From Lachnospiraceae bacterium (GTDB lineage Bacteria > Bacillota > Clostridia > Lachnospirales > Lachnospiraceae), in the NCBI GenBank assembly GCA_949383255.1, contig CASJPF010000010.1:1-64000 (forward strand): a stretch of DNA of 64,000 nucleotides. Reading direction: 5' to 3'. Below are positions 35,561-44,475 of the stretch, piece by piece. Under the pieces are notes generated by a model that was not told the DNA's origin, made no database searches, and saw nothing but the letters and a program-made list of their open reading frames with translations. Position 1 is the stretch's first letter. Each line of letters begins with the position of its first letter. The translations under genes and the position numbers were made by a program.

Positions 35561-37009
35561 CTATTTCTGTTTTAATATTTCAAGTAAATATTCCCACATT
35601 CTCGCCGCCGAAGAAATGCTCAACCGTTCTTTTGTAGTGTGAATATCATATATATTAGGACCAAAAGACACGCAGTCAAGCTGTGGAATTTTAGAAATCA
35701 TAATACCACACTCAAGTCCGGCATGCAGTGCCTCCACTTTCACTTCTTTGCCAAACATCTCCTGATAAATTCGCACCATGTCCGCCCTTAGTTTTGAATC
35801 TGGGTTAAACTGCCAGCCCGGATATACGCCGTGTGTCTCTGTATAGCCACCCAAAAGCTTTGTCAAAGTATCCACCTGAAGAAAAACTTTGTGTTTTGCA
35901 GTTTCTATCGCACTTCTAATTGCAGTACTTGCGACAACTTCTGTGTCAGTAGTTCTTAAAATTCCCACATTTAAAGAAGTCTCAACCAACCCTTCTATAT
36001 CAGCGCTCATCGCTACCACACCATTTGGCAAAAGAGTTAGAAAAGACAGTATCCGCTGTGTACTTTGTATATCGAACATATATTCCGTTTTTGTATCAGC
36101 TTCTGTCACACTAAGAAACAAATCTTTTTCCTTGGATTTATTTTCGTTCTGCTCCTCTTTTTCAATCCTTTCCACTTCCCTGATAAAACACTCTTTTGTA
36201 TCTGCTGCCAGTCTTACAACTGCACATGCTTCCCGTGGAATAGCATTGTCTTTCTCTCCGCCATATATCTGTACAAGCCCAAATGGCACTTTTTCTCGTA
36301 TTTGTTTTAAGGTAACTCCTAATAGTTTAATTGCATTGGTACGCTCTTTGTTGATTTCCGTTCCAGAATGTCCCCCCAGCAAACCTCCCACTCTAATTTC
36401 CAGACAAATTCCCTTAGAGCCTGATTCCATTTTCACAGGTATATGGCAATCTGTTCTCATTCCTCCCGCACAACTTGTCAGAAGAATCCCTTCCTCTTCT
36501 GAATCAATATTTAGCATTCTCTTTGCTTTTAGCATAGAAAGGTCAATCGCTGTCGCCCCCTCCATACCAATTTCCTCGTCTGTCGTTATTACAGCCTCTA
36601 TGCGCGGATGTGCAATGTTCTGTGAATCAAGCAGCGCTAATATATAAGCAACAGCAATACCATCATCACCGCCAAGACTCGTTCCCTCCGCATAAATATT
36701 ATCACCATCTACAGCCAATTTTAAGGAATCTTTCTCCAAATCTATCTGGGCGTCATTTGTTTTTACTGCAACCATATCCATATGCCCCTGCAAAATAATA
36801 GGTGCAACTTTCTCATATCCTAGCGTTGCTTCTTTTACAATAATCACATTCTTACTCGCATCTCTAATATGAAACAGTCCCCTTTCTTTTGCAAAATCAA
36901 CAAGATATTGGCTAATTTTGTCCAGATTTCCTGATCCATGTGGTATGTTGCAAATCTCTTCAAAATAGTAAAATACTTTCTCTGGTTTTAGACCTTCTAA
37001 TACCCTCAT
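35561..37009 (-). CDS. pepD: Aminoacyl-histidine dipeptidase (PepD, M20 family)
   Basis: A cytosolic zinc dipeptidase cleaving Xaa-His and other dipeptides. The M20 signatures are GHMDMVAVK (metal His/Asp), LGGDDGIAVAYILALLD (bridging Asp), TTDEEIGMEGA (catalytic Glu pair) and AGLECGIMISK near the C-terminus. The dimerisation domain with GGLLGGHSG lies in the middle. ATG 37009 has AGAGG eight bases upstream; the TTG at 37018 is less likely. At 482 residues it is of normal length. Confidence 0.92.
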   Translation of the reverse strand: MRVLEGLKPEKVFYYFEEICNIPHGSGNLDKISQYLVDFAKERGLFHIRDASKNVIIVKEATLGYEKVAPIILQGHMDMVAVKTNDAQIDLEKDSLKLAVDGDNIYAEGTSLGGDDGIAVAYILALLDSQNIAHPRIEAVITTDEEIGMEGATAIDLSMLKAKRMLNIDSEEEGILLTSCAGGMRTDCHIPVKMESGSKGICLEIRVGGLLGGHSGTEINKERTNAIKLLGVTLKQIREKVPFGLVQIYGGEKDNAIPREACAVVRLAADTKECFIREVERIEKEEQNENKSKEKDLFLSVTEADTKTEYMFDIQSTQRILSFLTLLPNGVVAMSADIEGLVETSLNVGILRTTDTEVVASTAIRSAIETAKHKVFLQVDTLTKLLGGYTETHGVYPGWQFNPDSKLRADMVRIYQEMFGKEVKVEALHAGLECGIMISKIPQLDCVSFGPNIYDIHTTKERLSISSAARMWEYLLEILKQK

Positions 37010-37088
37010 ATTTCTCAACCTCTTTTTCTATTATTTTGCCATAAAACAACCATATACATAATATGCCTTTCCAACATATCTTTCATAC

Positions 37089-37568
37089 TTATTTTGGATA
37101 TACCAATCTTGTCTCATCAATGTGATACAACACATTTTCCAGATACCTTTTCGCAAGATAATTTGCCATTCCCAGATTCATATCCAGATAATTTCCACAA
37201 TCTTTTGGACTTGCACCCGGAACCTCATCTTTATAATCTCTGACAAATTCATACAATTCAATCATCAATGGAACAATATCCTTCGATTCATAATCCCCTG
37301 CGAGCAGCAGATAAAATCCAGTGCGGCACCCCATAGGACCAAAATAGATTGTCTTACTGCCATACTCCTTATGGTTTCTCAAAAAAGTTGCAGCCAAATG
37401 TTCTATTGTATGGACCTCCGCAGTATTCATAACCGGCTCCTCGTTCGGTGATGTCATTCTGAGATCAAATGTTGTGATTGTATTCTCCCCGACATTATCC
37501 TTTCTCGAAACATATACCCCCGGCTGTAATTTAATGTGGTCAATCGTAAAACTTGTTATCTTTTCCAT
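37089..37568 (-). CDS. luxS: S-ribosylhomocysteine lyase (LuxS)
   Basis: LuxS splits S-ribosylhomocysteine into homocysteine and DPD, the precursor of autoinducer-2, in the methyl cycle. The metal site HTIEH (about residues 53-57) and the third ligand region CGNYLDMNLG are present, as is GPMGCRTGFYLLL with the catalytic cysteine. The 159-residue length is typical. It is monocistronic in appearance, with gaps on both sides. Confidence 0.95.
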   Translation of the reverse strand: MEKITSFTIDHIKLQPGVYVSRKDNVGENTITTFDLRMTSPNEEPVMNTAEVHTIEHLAATFLRNHKEYGSKTIYFGPMGCRTGFYLLLAGDYESKDIVPLMIELYEFVRDYKDEVPGASPKDCGNYLDMNLGMANYLAKRYLENVLYHIDETRLVYPK

Positions 37569-37631
37569 TCTAATAAACCTCCATTTCCTATTAATAGACT
37601 CTCAAGACAATCTTATTATATAACAATATTC

Positions 37632-38318
37632 TTAATATCTTGTCATAATATAGCTGTGTGGGTCAATCAGCTCTGCTTTAGGAATCTCCCGTCCCCAATG
37701 TATCGCAGAATTATAATTTCCTTCTGCGACAATAACGGAATTCTCTTTAACTTCAAGTATAATAACAGAATGCGTATCATTGTCTACCCGTAAAATATCC
37801 CCAACTCTAATATTAGAATAATCCTTATGAACGACTGCTTTGGTATCACCAAACGCTGCGTCACTCACTGCAAAAGCAAATCCCGCACAGCCGAAACCAC
37901 CTATGTAAGTCCCACCTTTCCAACCATAATAATTGTCATTTGTCCAGTGCATCCCTTCTGGAAAAACCGCCTTTTGCGCCATAATAATATCATATACTTG
38001 ACGTTCTGGATTCAGTGTATCTATCTCACTCAGACCAATCCCATGAATGAAATACGTCTGTCCATCCAAAGAAATCTGGAAATATCCATTGCTTGTTATT
38101 CCTGTGACTTGTATTGGCAAATTTGCTGCCACCGTGGGAAGTACAACTGTACTGTCATCTGCATCTGCCAGAATAACTGTGTTGTTATTTGTATACAAGA
38201 TAGCATCCACATTTGTCACAGAGTACTCTGTCGCATTTACTTCCATTATTGGTGCCGTAAACAGCAATGCCACTCCAAACCAAAATCCGGCAATACCACC
38301 CCAAATTCTTTTCATCAT
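37632..38318 (-). CDS. Secreted Cys-peptidase-like protein with SH3-like region
   Basis: The 228-residue protein has a signal peptide (IWGGIAGFWFGVALLFTAPI, cleavage near VNA-TE). A beta-rich SH3-like part (about residues 30-95) follows, then a papain-like half with Cys in GFGCAGFAFAVSD and His in DTHSVIILEV. The layout suggests an NlpC/P60 or CHAP-like cell-wall amidase, but the exact family is not certain. Start ATG 38318 follows GGAAAGGAG; the Nudix gene ends two bases earlier, so they share a transcript. Confidence 0.7.
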   Translation of the reverse strand: MMKRIWGGIAGFWFGVALLFTAPIMEVNATEYSVTNVDAILYTNNNTVILADADDSTVVLPTVAANLPIQVTGITSNGYFQISLDGQTYFIHGIGLSEIDTLNPERQVYDIIMAQKAVFPEGMHWTNDNYYGWKGGTYIGGFGCAGFAFAVSDAAFGDTKAVVHKDYSNIRVGDILRVDNDTHSVIILEVKENSVIVAEGNYNSAIHWGREIPKAELIDPHSYIMTRY

Positions 38319-38319
38319 A

Positions 38320-38835
38320 TTAAAAATTCTCCTTTCCGCAAAATGCATCTTTTATACTGTTATAGTGTAAAAAAATTCCCTGCTTTGCAAGGGCTTTGAT
38401 TTCCTCATGAGAGGCAAGTTGATATCCATCTGTCTCCTCAGTCTGCAAACAAAGCTCCGACTCCTGAAAATCAGAGACAAAGCGATAAACATCCACAAAA
38501 TAATTATCTCCTTCGCCTAGATTTTCTCGCCTGTAACTAAATAAGTAACCGCCTTCCCAGCTAGAAACATCCAATCCAGTCTCTTCCCGAATTTCCCGCA
38601 ACACAGCATCTAGTGAATCCTCTCCTGCCCGCGCTGCACCGCCCGGCACTTCCCACCAACCTGGCGCCCACGCCTTTGTCATCACTCTTCTAGTAATCAA
38701 AAACTTTCCGTCTGGACGCGCCACAACTCCAAGTACTGTCAAGTGATACTCCCCTTCCTTCAAACACCAATCATTTCTTTGCATCGTGCGTCCTGTACGT
38801 CTTTTATCTGCATCATAGATATCCCACATTTCCAT
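38320..38835 (-). CDS. Nudix hydrolase
   Basis: The 171-residue protein has a complete Nudix box: G-x5-E-x7-REIREETGL, starting at GGAARAGED (about residues 65-90). The start MWDIYDADKRRTGRTM is typical of the isopentenyl-isomerase-like or NTP-cleaning Nudix subgroup of Firmicutes. The substrate cannot be assigned. It is immediately upstream of the secreted peptidase-like gene. Confidence 0.9.
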   Translation of the reverse strand: MEMWDIYDADKRRTGRTMQRNDWCLKEGEYHLTVLGVVARPDGKFLITRRVMTKAWAPGWWEVPGGAARAGEDSLDAVLREIREETGLDVSSWEGGYLFSYRRENLGEGDNYFVDVYRFVSDFQESELCLQTEETDGYQLASHEEIKALAKQGIFLHYNSIKDAFCGKENF

Positions 38836-38861
38836 TATGACTGCTCTCCTTTATTTTTATT

Positions 38862-39296
38862 CTATACCTTATCATTTGCTCTTGTCTGACATTCCTCACA
38901 CACACCCATCAGAACAGAACCACCACATTCTAATAGAAATTTGTGATGTTCGTACAAATGTTTTGTAACCTCTTCCATAAAACTGCACTCTAAATGCAAA
39001 ATTTTCCCGCAAACTTTGCACTGCATATGAATGTGTTCATGACAGCGTGCATGAGGCTTGATACACTGATAGCGACAGCATTCATCCTCCGCTGTTTTAT
39101 ATTTCAAAATTGCCCCGCTCTCTGTGAGCTTATCCAAATTTCTGTAGATTGTTGTCAGATTGACTTGGATACCATTCTCCTGCATGTATTCGTTGACATC
39201 ATAAGCACTGAAACTATGTTCACTGTGTAATTCCAGATAACTCACAATAGCCTCTTTATGCCTAGTGCGGTATTTTTTTTGCTGATTATTCTGCAT
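38862..39296 (-). CDS. Fur/PerR-family metal- or peroxide-sensing repressor
   Basis: The 144-residue protein has an N-terminal winged helix (VNEYMQENGIQVNLTTIYRN LDKL in two parts) and a metal-binding C-terminal part. HIHMQCKVCGKILHLEC and GVCEECQ supply the structural zinc CxxC pairs, and HARCHEHIH the sensing histidines. Whether it is Fur, Zur or PerR is not clear. The absence of an iron-uptake neighbour leaves its regulon open. Confidence 0.88.
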   Translation of the reverse strand: MQNNQQKKYRTRHKEAIVSYLELHSEHSFSAYDVNEYMQENGIQVNLTTIYRNLDKLTESGAILKYKTAEDECCRYQCIKPHARCHEHIHMQCKVCGKILHLECSFMEEVTKHLYEHHKFLLECGGSVLMGVCEECQTRANDKV

Positions 39297-39321
39297 TCCT
39301 ACGCATCTCCTTCAAATCCAT

Positions 39322-39855
39322 CTACTGCGAAAACTGCATCCATTCTTTTTTCCATATATCCGTAAGCTCCTCAAGAGACCAAGATGCATTGGCTGGACTC
39401 GTAGAAGGCAGTTTTACAAGCTTTGGTGCATCCTTTTGTATATATTGTTGACAGTATTTTATAAAAAGTTCATATGCCTTTCCACCATTTAGAAAAATCG
39501 CTTGAATTTTTGCCTTGTTGAAAATGACACGCATGTCATTTTCCTTAACATTTTTGATGCTGCTGTCGGAAGATCCCACAATATCACAGGAGGCAATCAC
39601 ATCCCAGAGCGCTATCCTATTGTGCAGCAAAAAAGCACGTTTCTGCGCAATATCTTCTGGTTCCATCTCGTCAAGCATTCGGGCAAGTACCTTCCAGAAA
39701 CGGTTCTGTGGATGACCATAATAAAACTGTTGCTCCCTTGATTTTACGGATGGCATAGACCCTAAAATCAATACTTTTGCGTTCTCATCATACACTGGGT
39801 CAAACGTATGTGTGATATGTTGATATGCAGATGGCATAACGACCTGTTTCTTCAT
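39322..39855 (-). CDS. DNA-deoxyinosine/uracil glycosylase (UDG superfamily)
   Basis: The 177-residue base-excision repair enzyme has motif KVLILGSMPSVKSREQQFYYGHPQNRFW near the start (given here as KVLILGSMPS and YYGHPQNRFW), a loop DIVGSSDSSIKN and the C-terminal motif LPSTSPANASWS. These match the family that removes hypoxanthine from DNA. The gene ends 25 bases from fur in the same direction. Confidence 0.85.
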   Translation of the reverse strand: MKKQVVMPSAYQHITHTFDPVYDENAKVLILGSMPSVKSREQQFYYGHPQNRFWKVLARMLDEMEPEDIAQKRAFLLHNRIALWDVIASCDIVGSSDSSIKNVKENDMRVIFNKAKIQAIFLNGGKAYELFIKYCQQYIQKDAPKLVKLPSTSPANASWSLEELTDIWKKEWMQFSQ

Positions 39856-39884
39856 AATTTACGCGACTCCTGTCTTGTTTTTTC

Positions 39885-39928
39885 TGCACGGGTCTGTGCA
39901 TAAAAATTGCTCCGCTTAATGGCGGAGC
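39885..39928 (-). terminator. Terminator of the response-regulator gene plus downstream motif
   Basis: On the minus strand GCTCCGC (39922-39928) pairs with 39909-39915, followed by AATTTTTATGCACAGACCCG. The sequence after the T-run, TGCACAGACCCGTGCA at 39885-39900, recurs after two other terminators in this window. Confidence 0.7.
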
Positions 39929-40677
39929 GCTTTTTTCTTTTCAAAAAATGTATCGACTGATTTCTTAATCTGTTCCGGAGACATCGTTTTTAGCAGGTAT
40001 CCATCAGGTTTTAAATCCATAACCTGCATGACACTCTCCTTGTCTCCCTTGCTGGTGAGAAAGATTACAGGAATATCCGAAAATTCAGTCTCGCTCCTTA
40101 TCATTCCAAGTACCTGTTTTCCATCTACAATTGGCATCTCATAGTCGAGCAACACTAGGTCTGGTCTATTTGTTGATAGATATTTAATTGCCATAGCACC
40201 GGAATTTGCCAAGATTACTTGGTATTTGTCCTCCAGCCAGCCTTTTACATTTCTGAGCATCGCACCTGAGTCATCCACCACCAAAATTTTCTTTTTGTTC
40301 TGTTTGCCAAAAACTTTCAAGTAGGAATCAATTGACTCCGCAACCTCACCGACATTGATTGGACGAGGAAACTCTTTTTGGATTAAATGTAGTGGAATAT
40401 CCTTCTGAATCTCCAACAATTCTTGTGGATCTCCTGAAACAAAAATTGGTACATCATCTTCTAGCGCTTTGTCCTTGAGATATGTAAGTCCCTGACGTTG
40501 ATTTAATAAATCCTCCGTACCAAAAATAAAAATCATATCCAATTCTTCTTTTATTTTGCTGAGCAAGTCAGGATTTGCCTGCACACTCATCACTTTACAG
40601 TTTACTTCAGCCAACTTTTCCTGAAGTGAGACAAGCAGGTAACTTTGCACCTCCGACACAATTAATACATTTTGCAT
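39916..40677 (-). CDS. Stand-alone response regulator with tandem receiver folds
   Basis: The 253-residue protein has a receiver-like N-terminal domain without a phospho-acceptor (VLIVSEVQSYLLVSL) and a true C-terminal receiver. That carries KILVVDDSGAMLRNVK, LVLLDYEMPIVDG (acceptor Asp), VIFLTSKGD and GYLLKTM. No output domain is present. It is built like the regulator at 12749-13645 and is encoded 18 bases after a hybrid kinase gene, its probable partner. Confidence 0.85.
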   Translation of the reverse strand: MQNVLIVSEVQSYLLVSLQEKLAEVNCKVMSVQANPDLLSKIKEELDMIFIFGTEDLLNQRQGLTYLKDKALEDDVPIFVSGDPQELLEIQKDIPLHLIQKEFPRPINVGEVAESIDSYLKVFGKQNKKKILVVDDSGAMLRNVKGWLEDKYQVILANSGAMAIKYLSTNRPDLVLLDYEMPIVDGKQVLGMIRSETEFSDIPVIFLTSKGDKESVMQVMDLKPDGYLLKTMSPEQIKKSVDTFFEKKKALRH

Positions 40678-40695
40678 AACACTATCCCCTTTGCT

Positions 40696-43600
40696 TTATT
40701 CTGTAAGCGTTTCCAGTACTTCAATCATCTTTTTTCCGGTATTTATGACTTCTTCCATCGCCACATCCGCTACATAAGCCCGCAGCTCCTCCATATAAGA
40801 TCCAAGTTCTTCCGGCAACCTGTATTCTTCCAACTCCGCAAGTGCAGCATCTGCTCCATCCAAGTCAAAATTGTCCATGGCAGTATTTAGATTGTCCAGC
40901 ACCCTGACAATCTCATCCTTGGGAACTTCTTTTTTGTCCTGTTCATTTGCCTTACCATAAGGTTCCAAAATCGGTTTGTAGCTCCTGTATAATTCCATAA
41001 TTGCTGGGTTCTCCTTGGTGATGGTCTCCACATCCTTTGCATTGCCACACTGCTCCATCTGATAAAACAATTCTGACAATTCCAGCGCACCAATCATACG
41101 CGCCGTATTTTTCAGCGCATGTACCTCTATAGTATAATCTCGAATCATCCCATCTGCAAGACATTTTTCAATTTTTGTCGACTTCAGGTCGATTAATTTA
41201 TAGAAATCTCCCAGCAGATTGGTAAATAACTCCAAACTACCAGAATTTTTAATTCCCTCCGCGACATTAAGTCCCTCAATAACAGGAAGTTCTTGATTCG
41301 TCATCTGTTCTTTCGCCACAACAGGTGCGGACATTTTCTGTATCAATTCCTTTGGAAGCCATGATCGAATTTTACTGCAAATATTTTTTAACTCAATTGG
41401 CTTTGGAACAAAATCATTCATACCTGCTTCCTTAAAGATTTCTCTCGCCCCTGTCACAGCATTTGCTGTCAAGGCAATAATTGGCATACTCTGCATATAT
41501 GTATCATCCAGTGCACGAATCTTTTGTGTCGTCTCCACACCATCCATCACAGGCATCATATGATCCATAAAAACAATATGATATTTCTTTAGCTGAACCA
41601 TCTCAATTGCTGTCTTTCCAGAACTTGCCGTATCAATATTCATCTGAAGCGGCTGCAACAATCCTCTTGCAACCTTAAGATTCATCTCATTGTCATCCAC
41701 AATTAAAATCTGTGCCTGCGGTGCTATAAAATTCATCACATTGTCTGTTTCGACAAACGCCGCAGTCGTTTCATGGTTGATTACCTGACAGAAATTAAGT
41801 GTATATAGTGGTTTATTTACTATCGTTGCCTGTTCATCCCACACTGCCTCCTTCATAGGGTTTTGCAGCACACAAAGCTCTGTCCCTGTCGAGACAAAAT
41901 ACTCCTCAATACAATTCTTAAGTCCCTTATATACAGATTCATCCACAAAGAAAAAATCTACCTTTTCGTTATGTTCTTTAGCCTCATAACAGTCCACATA
42001 CCGAAGCCCGTATCCTTCCACTAGCGCTCTCAACTGCTCTAAAATTCTTCTATCATTCATATGACCGCTCACAACCATTGGTTCATGGAGAATGGCTTCT
42101 TCCTTGACAGTTGCTGCAATCTGATCCCCAATCACACGCTGTGGGATATTAAAGTAAAATTCACTGCCCTTTCCATATTCACTGCGCACACCAATCTGCC
42201 CACCCATATTTTCTACAAGTTGCTTAGAGATTGCAAGACCAAGTCCTGTTCCTTCCTTATTTCTATTTTTCTTTGTATCCACCTGCTGAAAAGACCCAAA
42301 TAGCTTATTTAAATCTTCTGGTTTAATCCCCTGCCCAGAATCTTCAATTGAAATTTCAAGATTAATCATATCCACTTCTGTCATCTGATTTAATTTTATT
42401 GTGAGTTTGACAAATCCTGTCTCCGTGAATTTAATAGCGTTGTTAGCAATATTAATAATTACCTGCCGAATGCGAATGGAATCTCCGTACATTTTATTGG
42501 GAAGATTTCGATCAATATCAAAAATTAGCTCTACAGGCTTATCTCCAATACGATTAAGGAAAATCATACTCAAATCACTGAGCATAGACATTGGTTCATA
42601 TTCTTCCTCTATAATTTCAAGTTTTCCAGACTCAATTTTTGAAAAGTCGAGAATATCATTGATAATCGTAAGCAGAGAAGCCCCTGAATTTTTAATATTC
42701 ATCAAATATCCTCTGTCTTGATCTGACAAATCACTGCGCAGCAATATCTCAGTCATTCCAACAATTGCATTCATCGGTGTACGAATTTCATGTGACATAT
42801 TAGAGAGAAAATTGGATTTTGATTCGTTCGCTTCCTCAGCCCGAAATTTTGCCTCCTTCAACGCCTCCATCATATTAAAATTTTTAGTCACATCCAACAA
42901 CATTAGGCAATATCCCCTAACCTTATCTCTCACAACCAATTCTTTTAAAAAACGCTCATAATGCCGCTCCCCTATCACAATCTCTGTCTTCTCTGTCAGA
43001 AACAATCTCTTTAATTGCTCAGAAAATTTTTCCCCCTTATGAATATCCTCCAACTCCACAAACTGCTCCTTTGCAAATTTGTTGGAATCCAAATATCCAT
43101 AAGTACTATCCGCAATGATAAACACCGCCTCAAAATTCTCTATCACCCAGCCCCGGCCAATATCAAGAACACTGAAAATATCTCCCTCAACCACGCTCAA
43201 TATAATAAGCAACACTGCTATAGAAGAAAAAACTGGCACAAATTCAAAGCTAAATTTGAACAAAATTTCCATAATAAGCGGTATAATAATAACAAATTTA
43301 GCCACAATTAAATGAGATAAGTTATGTTTCTCATCTCCGCCTTGTTTCCTAATATGAACTCGTTTAATAATCATATATACAATTAAACAAAGCAAAAATC
43401 CCAACAGAAAGCCGTATCGAATCTTGTATACAATACCTCCCTGCATATTAAAAAAATAATACCCAAATTGGGATTCCACCTCAAGATCATGGTGGGCAAA
43501 CATCTCTTCCCGTCTAGTATCATCCCACACAACGGCTATAACTGCCACCTCAAATAACATCCATATATATGTAAAAATACGAATCCATTTGTGTCGCACA

Positions 43601-43887
43601 TCGATCTGCATATAAGAAAGAATAAATTTAATAAAGAAGAAATAAAATAAAAAATTTCCAAGATATTCTATTTTTAGTGCCATTGTCGCCTCTGTGGGTC
43701 TGCCGGTCCGAAGCAACAAAAAGTAAGCTCCATTCATAATAAGACAACCAATATTGGCAATCATTAGATTTGTAGACGACTTGCTTTGTTCTTTTCCCAT
43801 TAGCACAAAGATACCTACCAATGGTATAAAAACACCCGCAAGAGAAATCAGCATCCATATAATATTTATACTAAGTTCAAAATGCAT
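40696..43887 (-). CDS. Membrane hybrid histidine kinase with 7TM sensor, receiver and Hpt
   Basis: The 1063-residue sensor starts with seven membrane spans (residues about 1-230, WMLISLAGVFIPLVGIFVLM first), the HisKA_7TM-like type. A PAS-like segment, HisKA (MSHEIRTPMNAIVG), HATPase (NIANNAIKFTETG, GTGLGLAIS), a degenerate receiver, a true receiver (IVFMDHMMPVMDG) and an Hpt domain (VHALKNTARMIGA) follow. ATG 43887 lies ten bases after AAGGAG; a GTG at 43896 overlaps the site. The last 60 residues repeat a helical pattern also found at the end of the kinase at 13693. Confidence 0.9.
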   Translation of the reverse strand: MHFELSINIIWMLISLAGVFIPLVGIFVLMGKEQSKSSTNLMIANIGCLIMNGAYFLLLRTGRPTEATMALKIEYLGNFLFYFFFIKFILSYMQIDVRHKWIRIFTYIWMLFEVAVIAVVWDDTRREEMFAHHDLEVESQFGYYFFNMQGGIVYKIRYGFLLGFLLCLIVYMIIKRVHIRKQGGDEKHNLSHLIVAKFVIIIPLIMEILFKFSFEFVPVFSSIAVLLIILSVVEGDIFSVLDIGRGWVIENFEAVFIIADSTYGYLDSNKFAKEQFVELEDIHKGEKFSEQLKRLFLTEKTEIVIGERHYERFLKELVVRDKVRGYCLMLLDVTKNFNMMEALKEAKFRAEEANESKSNFLSNMSHEIRTPMNAIVGMTEILLRSDLSDQDRGYLMNIKNSGASLLTIINDILDFSKIESGKLEIIEEEYEPMSMLSDLSMIFLNRIGDKPVELIFDIDRNLPNKMYGDSIRIRQVIINIANNAIKFTETGFVKLTIKLNQMTEVDMINLEISIEDSGQGIKPEDLNKLFGSFQQVDTKKNRNKEGTGLGLAISKQLVENMGGQIGVRSEYGKGSEFYFNIPQRVIGDQIAATVKEEAILHEPMVVSGHMNDRRILEQLRALVEGYGLRYVDCYEAKEHNEKVDFFFVDESVYKGLKNCIEEYFVSTGTELCVLQNPMKEAVWDEQATIVNKPLYTLNFCQVINHETTAAFVETDNVMNFIAPQAQILIVDDNEMNLKVARGLLQPLQMNIDTASSGKTAIEMVQLKKYHIVFMDHMMPVMDGVETTQKIRALDDTYMQSMPIIALTANAVTGAREIFKEAGMNDFVPKPIELKNICSKIRSWLPKELIQKMSAPVVAKEQMTNQELPVIEGLNVAEGIKNSGSLELFTNLLGDFYKLIDLKSTKIEKCLADGMIRDYTIEVHALKNTARMIGALELSELFYQMEQCGNAKDVETITKENPAIMELYRSYKPILEPYGKANEQDKKEVPKDEIVRVLDNLNTAMDNFDLDGADAALAELEEYRLPEELGSYMEELRAYVADVAMEEVINTGKKMIEVLETLTE

Positions 43888-44043
43888 CTCTGCCACACTC
43901 CTTTTGTGATATTGCTATTTTTATTTTACCTTTTTTTGTATTTTCTGTCTATTCTTTTCTAAAGACTCTTTTACCTTTTTGTCAGCCAGAAAATATGTTC
44001 TTTATGTTGATATATTTCCTCTGAATGGGTCTATGCACACAAA

Positions 44044-44081
44044 ATAGAGGACGCCACCCATAAAAGGATGACGCCCTCTAT
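44044..44081 (-). terminator. Terminator of grcA
   Basis: On the minus strand ATAGAGGGCGTCA pairs with TGGCGTCCTCTAT (with G-U pairs) and is followed by TTTTGTGTGCATAGACCC. The last part matches the motif found after two other terminators here. Confidence 0.75.
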
Positions 44082-44104
44082 TTTAATAGAATTATAAAGT
44101 TTGT

Positions 44105-44344
44105 CTAAATTGCTTCGTGAAAAGTTCTTGAGATGACATCCGCCTGCTGTTCCGGTGTCAGTTTAATAAAGTTTACAGCATAACCGGAAACTCTGATTGT
44201 AAGTTGCGGATAATTCTCAGGATGCTTCTGTGCGTCTAGCAAAGTATCTCTGTTAAGCACGTTTACATTGAGATGATGTCCACCCTTTGTTGCATATCCG
44301 TCCAAAAGATTTACCAAATTGTTTACCTGTGCGTTATCTGTCAT
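44105..44344 (-). CDS. grcA: Autonomous glycyl-radical cofactor (GrcA/YfiD-like)
   Basis: This is a spare part for oxygen-damaged pyruvate formate-lyase: it replaces the cleaved C-terminal segment and carries the glycyl radical. The C-terminal half has [19 protein letters not shown], with the radical glycine in RVSGYAV, as in pyruvate formate-lyase. At 79 residues it is shorter than the 127 of E. coli YfiD, with a reduced N-terminal part. ATG 44344 has AAAGGAGG upstream. A Crp/Fnr-type palindrome sits at the right distance from its promoter. Confidence 0.88.
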   Translation of the reverse strand: MTDNAQVNNLVNLLDGYATKGGHHLNVNVLNRDTLLDAQKHPENYPQLTIRVSGYAVNFIKLTPEQQADVISRTFHEAI

Positions 44345-44407
44345 GATAATTCCTCCTTTTATTAAAAACATACCAATTGTTCTTGCGTTGTGTTCTTTTG
44401 TGATTTT

Positions 44408-44450
44408 AGTATATTGAATTTCAGAAAAAATATCTGTAACAATTGTTACA
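44408..44450 (-). promoter_or_regulatory. grcA promoter with Crp/Fnr-type operator
   Basis: TGTAACAATTGTTACA at 44435-44450 is a perfect 16-base palindrome of Crp/Fnr shape. On the minus strand TATACT (44408-44413) fits a -10 box. A start near 44401 would put the palindrome centre (44442.5) at about -41.5, the usual position of a class II activator. There is no good -35 box, as expected for an activated promoter. Confidence 0.55.
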
Positions 44451-44475
44451 TTTTTAAAATTTTTATGTTTTTTTC

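Noticed and set aside
35889-36647. 252-codon plus-strand frame antisense to pepD
   Set aside because: pepD on the other strand has all M20 motifs through this range; the antisense frame has no start signal or known motif.
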